Assembly (NCBI RefSeq): GCF_001638985.1
Contig: NW_017265135.1
Span: forward strand, 2,099,223 to 2,163,222
Origin: Phycomyces blakesleeanus NRRL 1555(-)
Taxonomy: Eukaryota > Mucoromycota > Mucoromycetes > Mucorales > Phycomycetaceae
Length of the DNA: 64,000 nt
Reading direction: 5' to 3'
Of the stretch, positions 35,361 to 46,927 are shown one piece after another (position 1 is the first letter of the stretch; every line of letters begins with the position of its first letter). The translations under genes and the position numbers were made by a program. A model generated the notes under the pieces. That model did no database searches, was not told the origin of the DNA, and was given only the letters and a program-made list of their open reading frames with translations.

Positions 35361-37771
35361 CTTTTTTACCTCGTTAAATATTCTGTTCCATTTTGCACAT
35401 TTTGACAACTGATTTCTATCTCCATGTGCCTATTCAATTCAATATTATTTAACTCGTACTAACTATTGGAGTGCATATAAATCTATTGTCTTAATAATAT
35501 GTCTTCTTGAAGTAGTTTTTGTGCCTTGTTATCATGTTTCCATTAAGGGTATAAAACTTTTGGTAGTTAGTAGCCTAAACCTAGACACTATATAACTTGA
35601 ACGTCCCTCACAATAGATAAATATATTATAAACAGTAAGGAAAAATAAAATATGGTCGACCACAACTAGGTGAACGTCTAATATGATGATAATATTGACA
35701 AACTCGCATATATCTTGCCTGTCTGTATATATACATACGCGTATGTGTGTGTGTATGTGTGTGTTATTTTGGTAAAAGTCTTTTGGTGTAGAAGTAGGAA
35801 TAAACTGAGCATATTAAGTTCTCCCAAAACAGTTTGTCCTTTACATTGTAAAATATTGTAATTATATGTTGTATTATAATATAAAGTAGAATCTTGTGCT
35901 ACAAAAAGCAAGATTCAAAGTCCGAATGAATACCTCCAAACCGAAACAAAAAATTCTGTACATGATTTGCTTTAAATATCGGTGTGGAAATTTACAGAAA
36001 TATATATATGTTAAAGTTAACATAGTTAAGAGTATTATAGTATTTCTGCTACAATATAACAATACTTGTAAACAGAAATATTTGGTATTACTAAACCTTG
36101 CACCTGTCAAAAATACTCACATATAGTCAAGTTGTGAACTCCTTTGATCCTATCTACATCCTCATTTTGGTGTAAATATGGTGCTCCCAAGGTAAAGTTG
36201 TATAATATAGTAGTGTTTCCTACAGCTGCTAAATTTGTTGAATAATTTTGTAACTTGTTAGATACTTTTCTTGCTATTCATCTACATTACTACCAAAAGT
36301 TTAGCCACAAAACCTTGGCTTGCTCATTCACCCATAGGATAATCTGTCCCTAACGACCTTTTTCCCATTCCTTATCTCAGATATGGTTAATATTTAATCT
36401 GGTTGCATTAAAAGCCACTTTGCTCATTAAGACAATTGACAATGAAAATCGGCACTAGATAACTTTAATTGAACACATAAACCAAAAATAGAGGTCCTCT
36501 GGTTAAATGTTATTCGCCTCGTCTGTTTTTCTCACCATGTGCTCTGTTACTCTAACTTATTGCTATTGGCACGTATTTGTACCCCTCTTTAATCTTACAC
36601 ATTGCTAATTTCAAGGTTATTTTTGAGAACCGATACCACAAAGTCAACAGAGGTGGGCAATGGGTAGCAGTTTTAAGGTAAATCTGTAGCTTATTTGTAT
36701 ATATATCTATATGTGCGTAGAAGGATTGTTAATGAGCAAAAACTTATGCTCTATTGAGTCAGTAATTTAAGGTGGCGCAAAAAATATGGGGATCAAGTCT
36801 AGCAAATTCATTTGAAAGCATCCCCAAACATAGTGATTAACCCAGGAAATACAGCACATTAGTCACACGTTTCCTTGAATACATGTGAATAGAATGTATT
36901 TTGATTGAAAGCATAACCTTTCTGCCTCTTTACATGCTCATACAAACACATTTGCAGTATAACGATATTGAATGATAAATGAGAATATAGTGAGAATACT
37001 CAAAACAAGGCCGTTTATTATGAACAAGGTATTATATTTTCTTATTATCCCAAGTATTACCATGGTCCTGTAAGCTATTGTACATTATCGGGTAGATCCG
37101 GTGGAATAGATCTCACTATTTTGTATAGTGGCATATGGCAGGCTGTCAGGTAATACAAAAAGTGAACCTTCGTACCCATGTCAGAGACCAAAATGGTAGG
37201 TTTAATCAGATATGTATGGATGATCTTCGTTTCATTACCAGATCCAATCCAATGCCTATTTTCTATTTAATTTTTTTTAAAAGCTACAGGGTAAATGCAT
37301 TTCCACAGGTTGATATGATTTCGCTTTATGAATACTTGTATAAGCATTTATGTATTAAACTAATTGAGGTAAGGATTGAGCCCTACTCAGTCTCAGCTAA
37401 TCACACAGGTGTTAGCAAGGAAGGGTACGAATTTTGGAGGGACAAAACGATAGGTAAAGGATAGAGGGTTACCAGTTTTGATCAGATAACTGGGTTCTTA
37501 TGACCAAATCACCGCCCAGCCCCCCGCCTTTTAGGTCTTACCTGTCTTCCAGTTGCCTTTGTTGGTCCCTTCACTTTTTCTATATAGGAAGCTAGAACAG
37601 CACCTTCTTTCTTTTACGTTCTTTATTTGCTTTACTTCCACCTATTTCTCTTTACCCTTTTCCGGGGGATTTTTTTTCTTTACCTCTTTCAGCATTATTT
37701 TGCCTTTTTATATTTTTATCTACGCAGACACACACATACATACATAATTTTCTAAACAACAGATAAAAGCC
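35361..37771. other. Gene-poor AT-rich region
   Basis: About 2.4 kb with TG/TA microsatellites near 35740. Small ORFs include one of 109 codons at 37135-37464 (+, MAGCQVIQKVNLRTHVRDQN...), which I do not recognise and cannot link to other exons. The final 200 bp, pyrimidine-rich, should be the MFS gene's promoter and 5' UTR. Confidence 0.45.
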
Positions 37772-39909
37772 ATGTCAACTAATGTGTCGAATGAGCAGAC
37801 ACCACTCCTTCCAAACAGTAAACCAGTGAAACAGTGCAAGAAAAAGGCATGCTGCTCGTCAAATTCAGGCTGCTGTTCATCAAAGCCAGATCAAGGTTGT
37901 AAATCATCTACCACTGCCGATGACGATGATTACTGTCATTTGGTTGATCAACCCTGGGAGTATAAAATGCTTGCACTCTTATGCGCACTCTTCTTAGCAG
38001 GTAAGCACCACTTCATTTTACTTTAACTCGTCTTCTCTCTTGACTAGAAATAAATTAATAACCACTTGATTTTATTTAATAACAACAACAAAAAGTTGGT
38101 AGTCATTTTGCTGCTCACACACTGGGGGCCATGAAAGGCACTATTAAAGAGGTAAATTAATATATGATTACACAGGACATTTTACAGAACCAGTACTATG
38201 ATTCTTTTTTTTTTGTTTTCTTAATATTTCTTCCTTTGAAACTTATTTTTAGAAATTTGATATCACGAATTCGCAATATGGCGTGCTTCAATCAAGCGTG
38301 GCCATTGTAAATACCATATTACCTGTTGTTGGTGGCATCTTTGTCGATGCATTTGGCACAATACCTGGGTCTATTCTTACCACACTACTCATTACCTCGG
38401 GAAACACACTTGTTGCTCTTTCCACATCGTCTTCAAATTTAACCATGATGATCACAGGCCGCATTCTATATGGAATCGGAAGTGGTACAGTGGTAATTGT
38501 TCAAGAGACAATCTTGAGTCAATGGTTTACCGGAAGAAGCTTGGCTGCAGTGGTTGCACTTATGCTCACAGTCAGTCGTCTGGTAAGGTTATAAAACATG
38601 AATGAAGGACTATGTCCCTCAATTGATTATTTGTTTAATCATATTTTTTTTGATATTGTTATTATTAAAAATCTGATTTGCCTCATTTGCTAATTTTTAT
38701 TTTGTTTTACAGGCCTCATTTCTCGCTCAAGCAATCGTTGTACCAATTGCTCGTTGGACCGGGTGGTATGGTTATGCTTTCTGGGTAAGCTTTATATTAC
38801 ATTGTATCGACTATTTTTTTTCTTTTTGGTTTCTTACAAATATCATTAGTTTTCAGCCTTGTTGTGCGTCCTTTCAATGTTTGTAAACTTGGGGTATATT
38901 ATCCTGTTGCGGTCTATTTCTGATCCAGCCGCAACATGTAAAAAACAGATCGAAGTTATCAAGCGCAAGAAATCGTTCCGTTGGTCCAAACTACTCTACT
39001 TGCCTCATTCGTTTTGGCTTGTAGCAGCCATAGAATTTTTGCTGGGCGGTACCTGGGGTTGCTTCTTACATATTAACAGGTAAAAAAAAAACAGAAAAAC
39101 AAAACAAAAACAAGCAAAAATTTATATTTACATTTGCATTTATCAATGTAACCTGTTCTTTCAGTGAATATGTTAAGTTTCGATTCTCGTACGATGAAGG
39201 TGATGCAGCATTCACTGCCAGTGTCGCACAAATCTTACCTGTCATCCTGATGCCATTTCTTGGGGTTGTTGTTGATAGATTCGGAAAGCGTACATGGATG
39301 AGTAAGTTTTTTTTTAAAAAAAAAAGAGCTACTGTGTACTATAGAAAATTCTCATTAATATTTGAACTATTAGTGATTGGAAGTGGAGCTTCTATGCTGC
39401 TATCTCTTGTCTTGCTCCAGTACACCTATATCCCACCTGTGATCGGCATGCTGATTTTTAGTATCAGTCTGTCGCTTGGTCCAGTAGGTTTAGTTTCCTC
39501 AGTGCCTGTTATCCTGCCTCTTTCTTTGGTGGGTACTGGTATGGGTCTAGTCAAATCCGGTACCAATATTGGTGCAGCTCTCTTTGATATTGCCACTGGC
39601 CTGTTGCAAGATGCCGACCCTCATAAAGGATACGATGGAGTGATTGTTTTCTTTATTGGTATTGCATCATTGGCGATACTAGCCGGAATTGTTTTAAGTA
39701 TTCTCGACAAGACTATATATCACAGTGTTTTGGATCAATCTGCACAATCCGTGTGGAAACTTCGAGAAACAAAGTTGGGAAATCCTCGACCAAAGGCACA
39801 AGAGAAAATCTTGGCCAATTGGCTCTACATTGGTACTTATGCCATCTTAGCTACCATTAGCTGGGTTCTCTTCTTCCACTTTGTTCTCTTTTCAAAGCCT
39901 AAAAAGTAG
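37772..39909 (+). CDS. Major facilitator superfamily transporter, MFSD1-like
   Basis: Seven exons: 37772..38000, 38096..38151, 38253..38582, 38713..38784, 38850..39079, 39165..39301 and 39374..39909, totalling 1590 nt (529 aa). The N-terminal tail (about 70 aa) is cytosolic and Cys/Lys/Ser-rich: KKKACCSSNSGCCSSK, preceded by EQTPLLP, a dileucine-type acidic signal that often sends proteins to vacuole or lysosome. Twelve hydrophobic segments follow. MFS marks: GGIFVDAFGTIPGSILTTLL after TM2 (D..G motif), GRILYGIGSGTVVIVQETIL (motif with R near TM4) and VVVDRFGKRTWMMIGSGASM in the second half. The order and the G...E..LSQWF stretch resemble MFSD1 (a lysosomal dipeptide uniporter in animals) and its fungal relatives; substrate here is unknown. 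The first intron interrupts TM1. Confidence 0.85.
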
Positions 39910-40380
39910 GCTAGATTCCTCCGTATAATTTTTCCCTCTTTCTCTTTCTCTCAACATCACTCACACACCTATCTTTGTAAATAAGCCTTATATTCTCTTT
40001 TTGTTCTTCTATTTATTTATTTTAGACAAGCCTTTACTTCTTATTCTTCTTTACAGTGATTCATAATGGTATCCGTGTACATAATAGAAACCTTTTCTTA
40101 ACCATTTTCTTGTTATTCCTTTTGTCAAAACTAAATAATGTGGCGGGACTTTTTTTTTTCTTAAAAGAAACTTTTGAATTAAATTTAAAGACCATCTGCT
40201 AACATATCCCATGGGTCTCTAATTGTTAAGTTTAAAAGCTAATTTTATTATATTTTGTGTTTGTATGTACAGAGGGTACTTTTAACAGCGTGTAATCCAA
40301 AGGTCTAGCACGTTATATACATATATAGCAAATAATAAATAAATAGAGAACAATATTACAAATAAAATAATTATGGAAAT
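39910..40380. other. Convergent 3' spacer MFS / FGGY kinase
   Basis: About 470 bp tail-to-tail, pyrimidine-rich then AT-rich. AATAAATAAATAG-type strings at about 40333 may serve as poly(A) signals. No ORF. Confidence 0.5.
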
Positions 40381-42179
40381 CTATACTAAACCATCCATAA
40401 TTTGTCGGTATTTCTTTTGGTCTTCCAGCATAGCCAAGAAAACCTTGTAACGTCTATTGTCTTGTTCAATAGATTCTTGGTTCTTACAAGGCTCTATTAC
40501 TCGACCAGCCTTACCCAAACTGACCATGACATCCCAAAGGTCTTGTCCAGTTGCCGCTTTGGCCCCCAAGAATGCTGCACCGACAACAACTGCACCTTCA
40601 ATAGATTCTGGAAGGATCACTCGGCATTGAGTAATGTTGCTGTGGGTCTGGACGAACAACGGATTCTTACACAGGCCTCCGGAAAGACACAGTGTATCAA
40701 TAGTGTACCCCTTTTGATTCATGCTCTCGATAATATGACGGGTCTGACACGCAATGGCCTGAAGCGTAGCCAAGTAGCGACTAGCAAGATCATCGATACT
40801 CTTGTCAAGCGAGACACCCACAATTGTTCCACGCAAGGTGGGATCTGCGAGAGGAGAGCGGTTTCCATGGTAGTCAGGGTAGATGTGTAGATGGCGAGTG
40901 AGATCCTCGACACGACTTAACTGACGTTCGCTCTGAAGTTTTTCGAGATGACGGTTGAGGAATGCATATATACTCAGGTCTTCTTTGGCGGCCAAATCTC
41001 GGGCTTCCTTGATTGCTGGGTGTGTAGATAAAGTGTGGTCGATCAATTGGCCGGTAGATGATTGACCACCTTCTGCACACCACATGTCTGGTACCAAAAC
41101 AGAACGGTAGGGACCCCACACTCCGGGTACAAATATCGGGTCCGGGGACATGGCAATGTGACAACTGGATGTACCACAAATGATGGCCAGACGATGACTG
41201 CCTTGACTGACCAAGCTTGTGCTTTCGTGCAGCATCGAGTCGCGTTCAGTTTTAGAGGCTGTTGCGCCCAGGGTTGCAATTGCACCTGCATAGGCATCGA
41301 TAACCGCTGAGCCCACAGGTGTGCCTTCTTTGAGGCCTAGTTCAGCTGCTGCCTGGGCTGTCAAACCTTTACCAACCTTGTCTCCTGCATGCAGAACACC
41401 GCCATTTGTTTCACCTCCGAGTCGTTTCCAATCCTCTTTTACCAGACACCCGAGACCGATGGCTTCAAAATAAGAGGCATCCCAGCCCTGGCCGACTTTG
41501 GGTGGCAAGTAAGAGCACTTGCATGTCAAGGAGCAGGTCGAACGAGCAGTGTGACCTGTAGCTTTGAAAGTAAGGAAGTCTGGGAGATCCATTATGTAAG
41601 CCAGGGAATCCCACTTGGCGGGTGGCATGTTTTCCTTGAGCCACAGAGTTTTTGGTATTTCCATCTCTGGGCTAATAGTGTTGCCTACGTAGCGGAGTAC
41701 GTTGTGTTTTGTGGCATTGATCCTTCTGGCTTGGTCAATGGCACGATGATCTGCCCACAAGATGACGTTGAGGGAGTCGTCTTGAAACCCAGATTGAATA
41801 TCAACTGAACGAGGTTGGCCCTTGTTGTCCAGGGCCACAAGAGAGCATGTTGCATCAAAACCAACTCCTTTGATATCATCACTGGTGAGATTCGCTGATC
41901 TGACGGCTTCACGAACGGTTTTTGCGATGTTAGCCCAGATATTTGCGGTTGATTGTTCATATATGTCATGCTTTGGGTTCCATGTGGTGATTGGTTCGAC
42001 ACTTATACTGACCAAGGTTCCTTGAGAATCAATCACACCGGCACGCGCCGAGCTTTTTGTTTTTATTTAATTTTATGGGTTTGCAGGTTTGTGATGTGAA
42101 TAAGGTTATTCTTCATGAGCATATATTAAACTTACCCAGTTCCGACATCAATACCAACATAATAGCTTTCTTTTGACAT
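40381..42179 (-). CDS. FGGY-family carbohydrate kinase (ribulokinase-like)
   Basis: Two exons on the minus strand, 42179..42136 and 42052..40381, giving 1716 nt (571 aa). The N-terminal phosphate loop reads YYVGIDVGTGSARAGVID. Other landmarks: GVGFDATCSLVALD, VILWADHRAIDQARRIN, SPEMEIPKTLWLKENMP, MDLPDFLTFKATGHTARSTC, GTPVGSAVIDAYAGAIATLG, ICGTSSCHIAMSPDPIFVPG and the adenosine motif LCLSGGLCKNPLFVQ. The Asp of VIDAYAG is the expected catalytic base. The DATCSL and WADHRA patterns match the FGGY/YDR109C subgroup, whose human member phosphorylates D-ribulose, possibly as metabolite repair. The sugar is inferred from the subgroup. The only intron lies within the phosphate-loop codons. Tail-to-tail with the MFS gene. 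Confidence 0.92.
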
Positions 42180-43084
42180 TATTACTCCAAAGGTATATGT
42201 TTATTACCAGTTTACTCGGTAGACTACAAAATATGAAGAAAAAGAAGAAGGAGAAGAAGAAGAAGAAGAAGAAGAAGAAGAGAATACACTCATCCTATAT
42301 ATTTTTTTTTCTCTTTTTCGTGTATCTGTGGAAAGTTTTCCTTTCGGGGAATTCGTGGTGTTACTAAGAAAACCAATACTTTTTCCGATTGGTTTGTGCC
42401 TTGAGAAAAAAAAAACCAAAGGTACTTGGAGAGATAATGGGAAAAAAGCGGGGTAATCTCTGTATATATAGATATCTATAAGCTAAAGGGTATTGCTAAA
42501 GACCATTGGTATGCCTGGGTAAGAGCGTGATTACTGAAGAGTACTATTGATATACGTGGTTAACATATGTATGAAGGTATAGGTTGATATTTATACATAT
42601 GTAAATAAACTAGAAAATATTATATTTGTATATGTGTATGTGTGTATGTGTATTAAATAAGAATAGCTGAAATAAATGATGTAAGGACTAGTACAAAAGA
42701 CGAGACGAAGTACACAGTAAGGATGATCATTACATTATCTAGCTTTCCTGTCCTACCTTTGTAGCTTAAATATCAAAAGCATCTGATGTTCTGGATTCAG
42801 TGTGAATATTTTGTGGAATGAGTTTCTCGTATGAAACAGTCAAATATAGAAAGATAAAAGGAGATCGGGGGAGGGTAATAAGGGTTGAGGGACATATGGC
42901 ATTGGGTGTACTATATTGTAACCTAAAGTACATATGTGAATTGGTCTACAAATGTACAAGGCTGTTCTTTTTTTTTCAGAAAAACTATATAATGACTATG
43001 TGTTTCCACAATGAGGGATGCCTATATTTATTTAATTACTTATTTGTGAGGGTGTGAAAGTTAATTGATGCTTATTTTAATATA

Positions 43085-43185
43085 GCAAGAAAAGTACGAG
43101 GAAGAAACAGAAGAAGCAGAGGCAGAAACAGAAACAGAAGAAGCAGAAGCAAAAGCAGAAGCAGAAGCAGAAGCAGCAGAAAAGG
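43085..43185. repeat. (AGAAGC)n-type purine-rich minisatellite
   Basis: Imperfect array of AGAAGC, AGAGGC and AGAAAC hexamers ending in AGCAGC, then GGGGGGG. It is purine-only on this strand and therefore triplex-prone. It lies in noncoding DNA. Confidence 0.75.
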
Positions 43186-43217
43186 GGGGGTTTGATATAA
43201 TACAGCATGCATTCTAC

Positions 43218-43248
<31 letters not shown>

Positions 43249-43924
43249 TTGCTTTGGACATCTTCTGAATTGAGTTATTAACGTTTAATTTACCAAGAAT
43301 CTGTCGTGTTTAACTTTCTTGACAACTAAACAAGGCTGCTCAATATGATAGAATACAAGTGTGTCAATATCCTTGATACTCGATTAGACTAGGAAATATC
43401 ACTGGTCTTGAAAATAATAACATCAATAATAAGCATACTATTTACAACCAAGTACTGGGCTTTCAGAAATCCATTCAGTGATGGGTTACAATCTCTTTAG
43501 TTACAGATTCACAATGACCAACCCTCCTTCTTTTCTTGGAAGGTACCTGTGGGGGTCTCAAACTGCAACTGATAAGAGAAGGCGCAGAGATTGGATCCAA
43601 GATAGTGGGTGTCTTTTCTTTTTTCTTGGTACCATAAACACTGCAGCAATTCCCTTTTTTTTCGACCATTCCATCCTGCGTTTCATGTTAAGAAAAGCGG
43701 ACTTACCGAGAAAGTCGCATTTTATTTCCAAAGTCTAAATTATTCATGTCCTCATTTACCTACCCAGTCAAGGGGTTCTTTAACATCTTAGTCTTGATAG
43801 TTCTGTCTACAGGTTAGACTCAACACTCTATTTTTTGTTTATTATCATAATATAGTATATAAATCTTGCAAGTTGACAAATACTTGATGTGAATACTTTG
43901 GAAACTATCATATTTCTGTAGAAG

Positions 43925-44052
43925 TCACTTTGTTACATCAGCTGCCCAATGACAAATGATGAGTTTCTTATCACTATATTCTGGGATAACTTTCTTGTGC
44001 ATATCATTGAGAATACACAGGCGATCACCCTTTTCTACGCTTCTCAAAATAT
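43925..44052 (-). pseudogene. Possible decayed coding fragment of unknown family
   Basis: A minus-strand frame of about 42 codons reads AYFEKRRKGDRLCILNDMHK, then KVIPEYSDKKLIICHWAADV and TK before a stop. The next open stretch upstream (about 44200-44300 minus) reads SRKSNHEFVAAHLEESTGTD, VHMNETTPKVGYLVDYM. Both look like real protein, with mixed charged residues and Trp/His, in contrast to surrounding noise, and could have been joined by an intron. No start, no continuing exons and no known domain. It could be the remnant of a mobile-element or lineage-specific gene. Confidence 0.3.
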
Positions 44053-44905
44053 GCTATCAGGATTATTATTATTATTATTTAAAAAAAACTGTGTCAAACA
44101 AGCAAGTATTCTTAGCTAGCTTTGTAGTATTCAATGTCCTCAAACCCTTTCAAGATACTAGTTTAAGAAATATAACCTTATTTTAGTTTGTGTGTGTGTC
44201 ATATAATCAACCAAGTAACCAACCTTGGGAGTTGTTTCATTCATGTGAACATCAGTTCCGGTTGACTCTTCAAGATGAGCAGCAACAAACTCATGGTTGG
44301 ATTTACGAGATATAATGAGAAAAAATCTTAGCGTGAGAACCAACAATTTGGAAAGTGTATAAAAAAAGTTTATTCTACTACTATTAACATGGCCCTTTAT
44401 GTTTGAAGTCAAATGGGTGGATCAAGAGCAGCCCTTTTTCCACTCACCCCTCCTTTCCTCTTTCAATACAAACAAACAAACAAACAAATACATGGATCAA
44501 AAAATAAGTTAAATTTGTTTTTGTAAAGATGTATCTAACAATTGAAATAAAGAGTTTTAGCCAAGAACCTTTGCTTTGCTTTGCTTTAATTTAATTTAAT
44601 GTAATGTAATGCAATTTAATTTATTTCGTTCTATTTTATCTTGGCTTATCTTGGCTTGGCTTGGCTTGGCTTGGCTAGACTTGCTTTTGATTTTGATTTT
44701 GATTTTATTATTTATTTCTTTTGAAGCAAAGAGTGTTTTATCTAGAAAGTGAGGAAATACTCACATTCAAAGCTAAATTACATTACATTATATGCGTGGC
44801 TCAACAAAGAATATGGGTATAAACGTTTATAGAAAGGAAGAAGCTTTATACACATATATAATTTATATTTCATTTATATAATAGCATATATTCAAAATTA
44901 GATTA

Positions 44906-44925
44906 CCCCCCCCCCCCCCCCCCCC
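44906..44925 (+). repeat. Poly-C tract (20 nt)
   Basis: An uninterrupted run of 20 C, followed by GGGAT, in AT-rich noncoding DNA. On the other strand it is a G20 run, similar to the tract at 16010. Confidence 0.85.
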
Positions 44926-45319
44926 GGGATAAAATATTTACAGCCATTTATTTATACAAATCTTTAAATAACTTTCAATATATTTTGTAAATGAATGCAT
45001 TTGATTTGAAAAATATGAAAGGCGTATACAAACATCCATACAGATATTATTTTTGAAGAAAAAAATAGCCTAAACCAGGTAAAATATCAAATGGAATTAT
45101 TAACCTACAAGGTTAATTATCTACTCGATCTAGAGTTTTGTGACGATTATTTAGGCACATAAACACACACATAAACGCACACACGCACACAAAAAAACCT
45201 TGTCCGTATTTGACCCTATTTGTACCTATCAATGGGCTTCTTCTTTTCCTTTTTGTTAGCTCCCCGGCTTCACCGACAATTGTTCCCAAATAATGATAGG
45301 AATTAAACAAGGCGGACTA

Positions 45320-45321
<2 letters not shown>

Positions 45322-45355
<34 letters not shown>

Positions 45356-45406
45356 GCAATAGCAATAGCAATAGCAATAGCAATAGCAATAGCAATAGCA
45401 ATAGCA
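45322..45406. repeat. (AAT)n followed by (AGCAAT)n array
   Basis: About 11 AAT units run directly into about 8-9 AGCAAT hexamers. Open in several frames, which explains the poly-Asn/Ser and poly-Leu ORFs here; these are not genes. Confidence 0.85.
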
Positions 45407-46014
45407 AAAGTACTAGCCATAGTAATAGTAATATCAGTGTTTGCAATATCAATATCAATAGTAGTATCAATATAAATAGCAGCACGAATAATGATAAGAG
45501 TAAGAATAATTATCATAATGGTAATTGTAACTATGATTGTAAGAATAAGGATGAAGAATATAATAGCAGCGACTTCTTTACACATCATTCCAAAGATGTA
45601 AAGAAGAGTAAGAACAGGCAAACAATGGATCTACAATAATTTTTGCACAAAGCCAAAAATCCAAATAAAAAAGAAAAGACTTATGCTGGTGTCACATCAT
45701 TGTAGACAGAAAATGTTAATTTGAATTTAGGGATTCTGGTTTTTTGGTTTTTTGGTATTGTTTTTCATTTGGTCCCTTCAGATCTTGTTTCTCATAATGT
45801 GCCAAGAAAAAAATTAAAATAATTATAAGAAAGCAAAATAGGGTACTCAATAGCCACGCGATGAAGAATATAAAGAATAGATATAATTAAATGTTTACTG
45901 GTTTGTATTTTTATGCTTTTTGTATATTTTATTTTGGCAAGTGTGTCAAGGTAACTATGGGGGGGTGGTTTTCTTTTTTATTATTATTTATAATCAGCCC
46001 GGACCGCGGGTTTC

Positions 46015-46028
46015 GTTGCCTAGGTAAC
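46015..46028. promoter_or_regulatory. Perfect RFX-type X-box palindrome
   Basis: GTTGCCTAGGTAAC is a 14-bp perfect palindrome matching the RFX winged-helix X-box consensus (GTNRCC-N0-3-RGYAAC). A GC-rich palindrome-like string (CCCGGACCGCGGG) lies just upstream at about 45998-46010. Fungal RFX proteins (Crt1, Sak1, RfxA) bind such sites. It is about 0.9 kb before the velvet gene ATG. Function not shown. Confidence 0.55.
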
Positions 46029-46927
46029 AAAAAGACCAGCTGTAGCTGAAAATAAAACACCGAAAGTATAAAAACGAGATCCCAAAAGTCGAGACAGCGG
46101 CAATAACGGCATCCCAATAATTCTGGTCTTTTTCTTTTTTTTTTTTTTTTTTTGCTTTACTCGAATGTCTGGGAGAAGGGAGATAAATAAGAAAGAAGGG
46201 GAGTTTATTGGTTAATTCCGAGAATGTAGTTACTATTGAGCAAAATACACAATACAAATAAAAAACAGAATTCACCCCAGATTGTGAGATCTGCAGTCAG
46301 AAATATTTTCTGTATGGATTCGAGAAATAAGAAGTGGGGTGACTCAGTTGATTAGATTGTTATTAGTCAAAAAATACATAAATCCAAGCCTGGGGAAACT
46401 TGAGCGTCATCGTCATTGAGTGGAACCCAAATGGCCGTACCCAAGAATTCGGGCCCCTTGCTTTGTGAATCTGGGACAGCCTATTATCAATTCCTTGTAT
46501 TCTTCATTATTTATTTTATTATTTTAAAATCAAGAATATATTTATATTATGCTACTATATTATATTAGGGATAAAATAAAATAAAATAAAATAAAATATA
46601 AAAAAATATCCCAGAGTTCATCTATCCATTTTTACTTACCTGTTGGTATTAAATTTCTATTATTTTAATTTTTTATTTTATTTTATTTTATTTATTTTAA
46701 TTTTTTATTTATTTTTATTTTGGTTTTGGTTTTTTTTTTGGTTTTATTCTTCCACTTCTTTAACTCAACCTACACTCTAGGAACCTAAAGACAACTTCTT
46801 TATTCGTATGCTATTCTCTGGGTAAAGAACAAATACATACATATATACAAGAATATATAAATAACATATAGATACTTATAAAAAGATAAATATTTACAAC
46901 AATACAGATACACTACATTCTAGAATC

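Larger units (their letters stand above)
42180..46927. other. Long gene-poor, microsatellite-rich region
   Basis: About 4.7 kb between divergent FGGY kinase and velvet genes. It is AT-rich with many simple repeats: (GAA)n at about 42237, AGAAGCAGAAGC-type array at 43085-43185, (ATT)n at 43219-43250, TTGGC pentamers at about 44640, a 20-C run, (AAT)n and (AGCAAT)n at 45.3 kb, (AAAAT)n at about 46570. It also contains a possible decayed coding stretch and an RFX-type site, listed separately. A further 38-codon stretch (about 45200-45312 minus, HYLGTIVGEAGELTKRKRRS) has protein-like composition but no recognisable context. Confidence 0.55.

Noticed and set aside
45319..45406. Possible CRISPR-like regular repeats
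   Set aside because: Simple trinucleotide and hexanucleotide microsatellite without spacers, in a eukaryotic genome.
45303..45639. Long ORFs of poly-Asn/Ser and poly-Leu/Ile
   Set aside because: They are translations of (AAT)n and (AGCAAT)n arrays, open in several frames on both strands.
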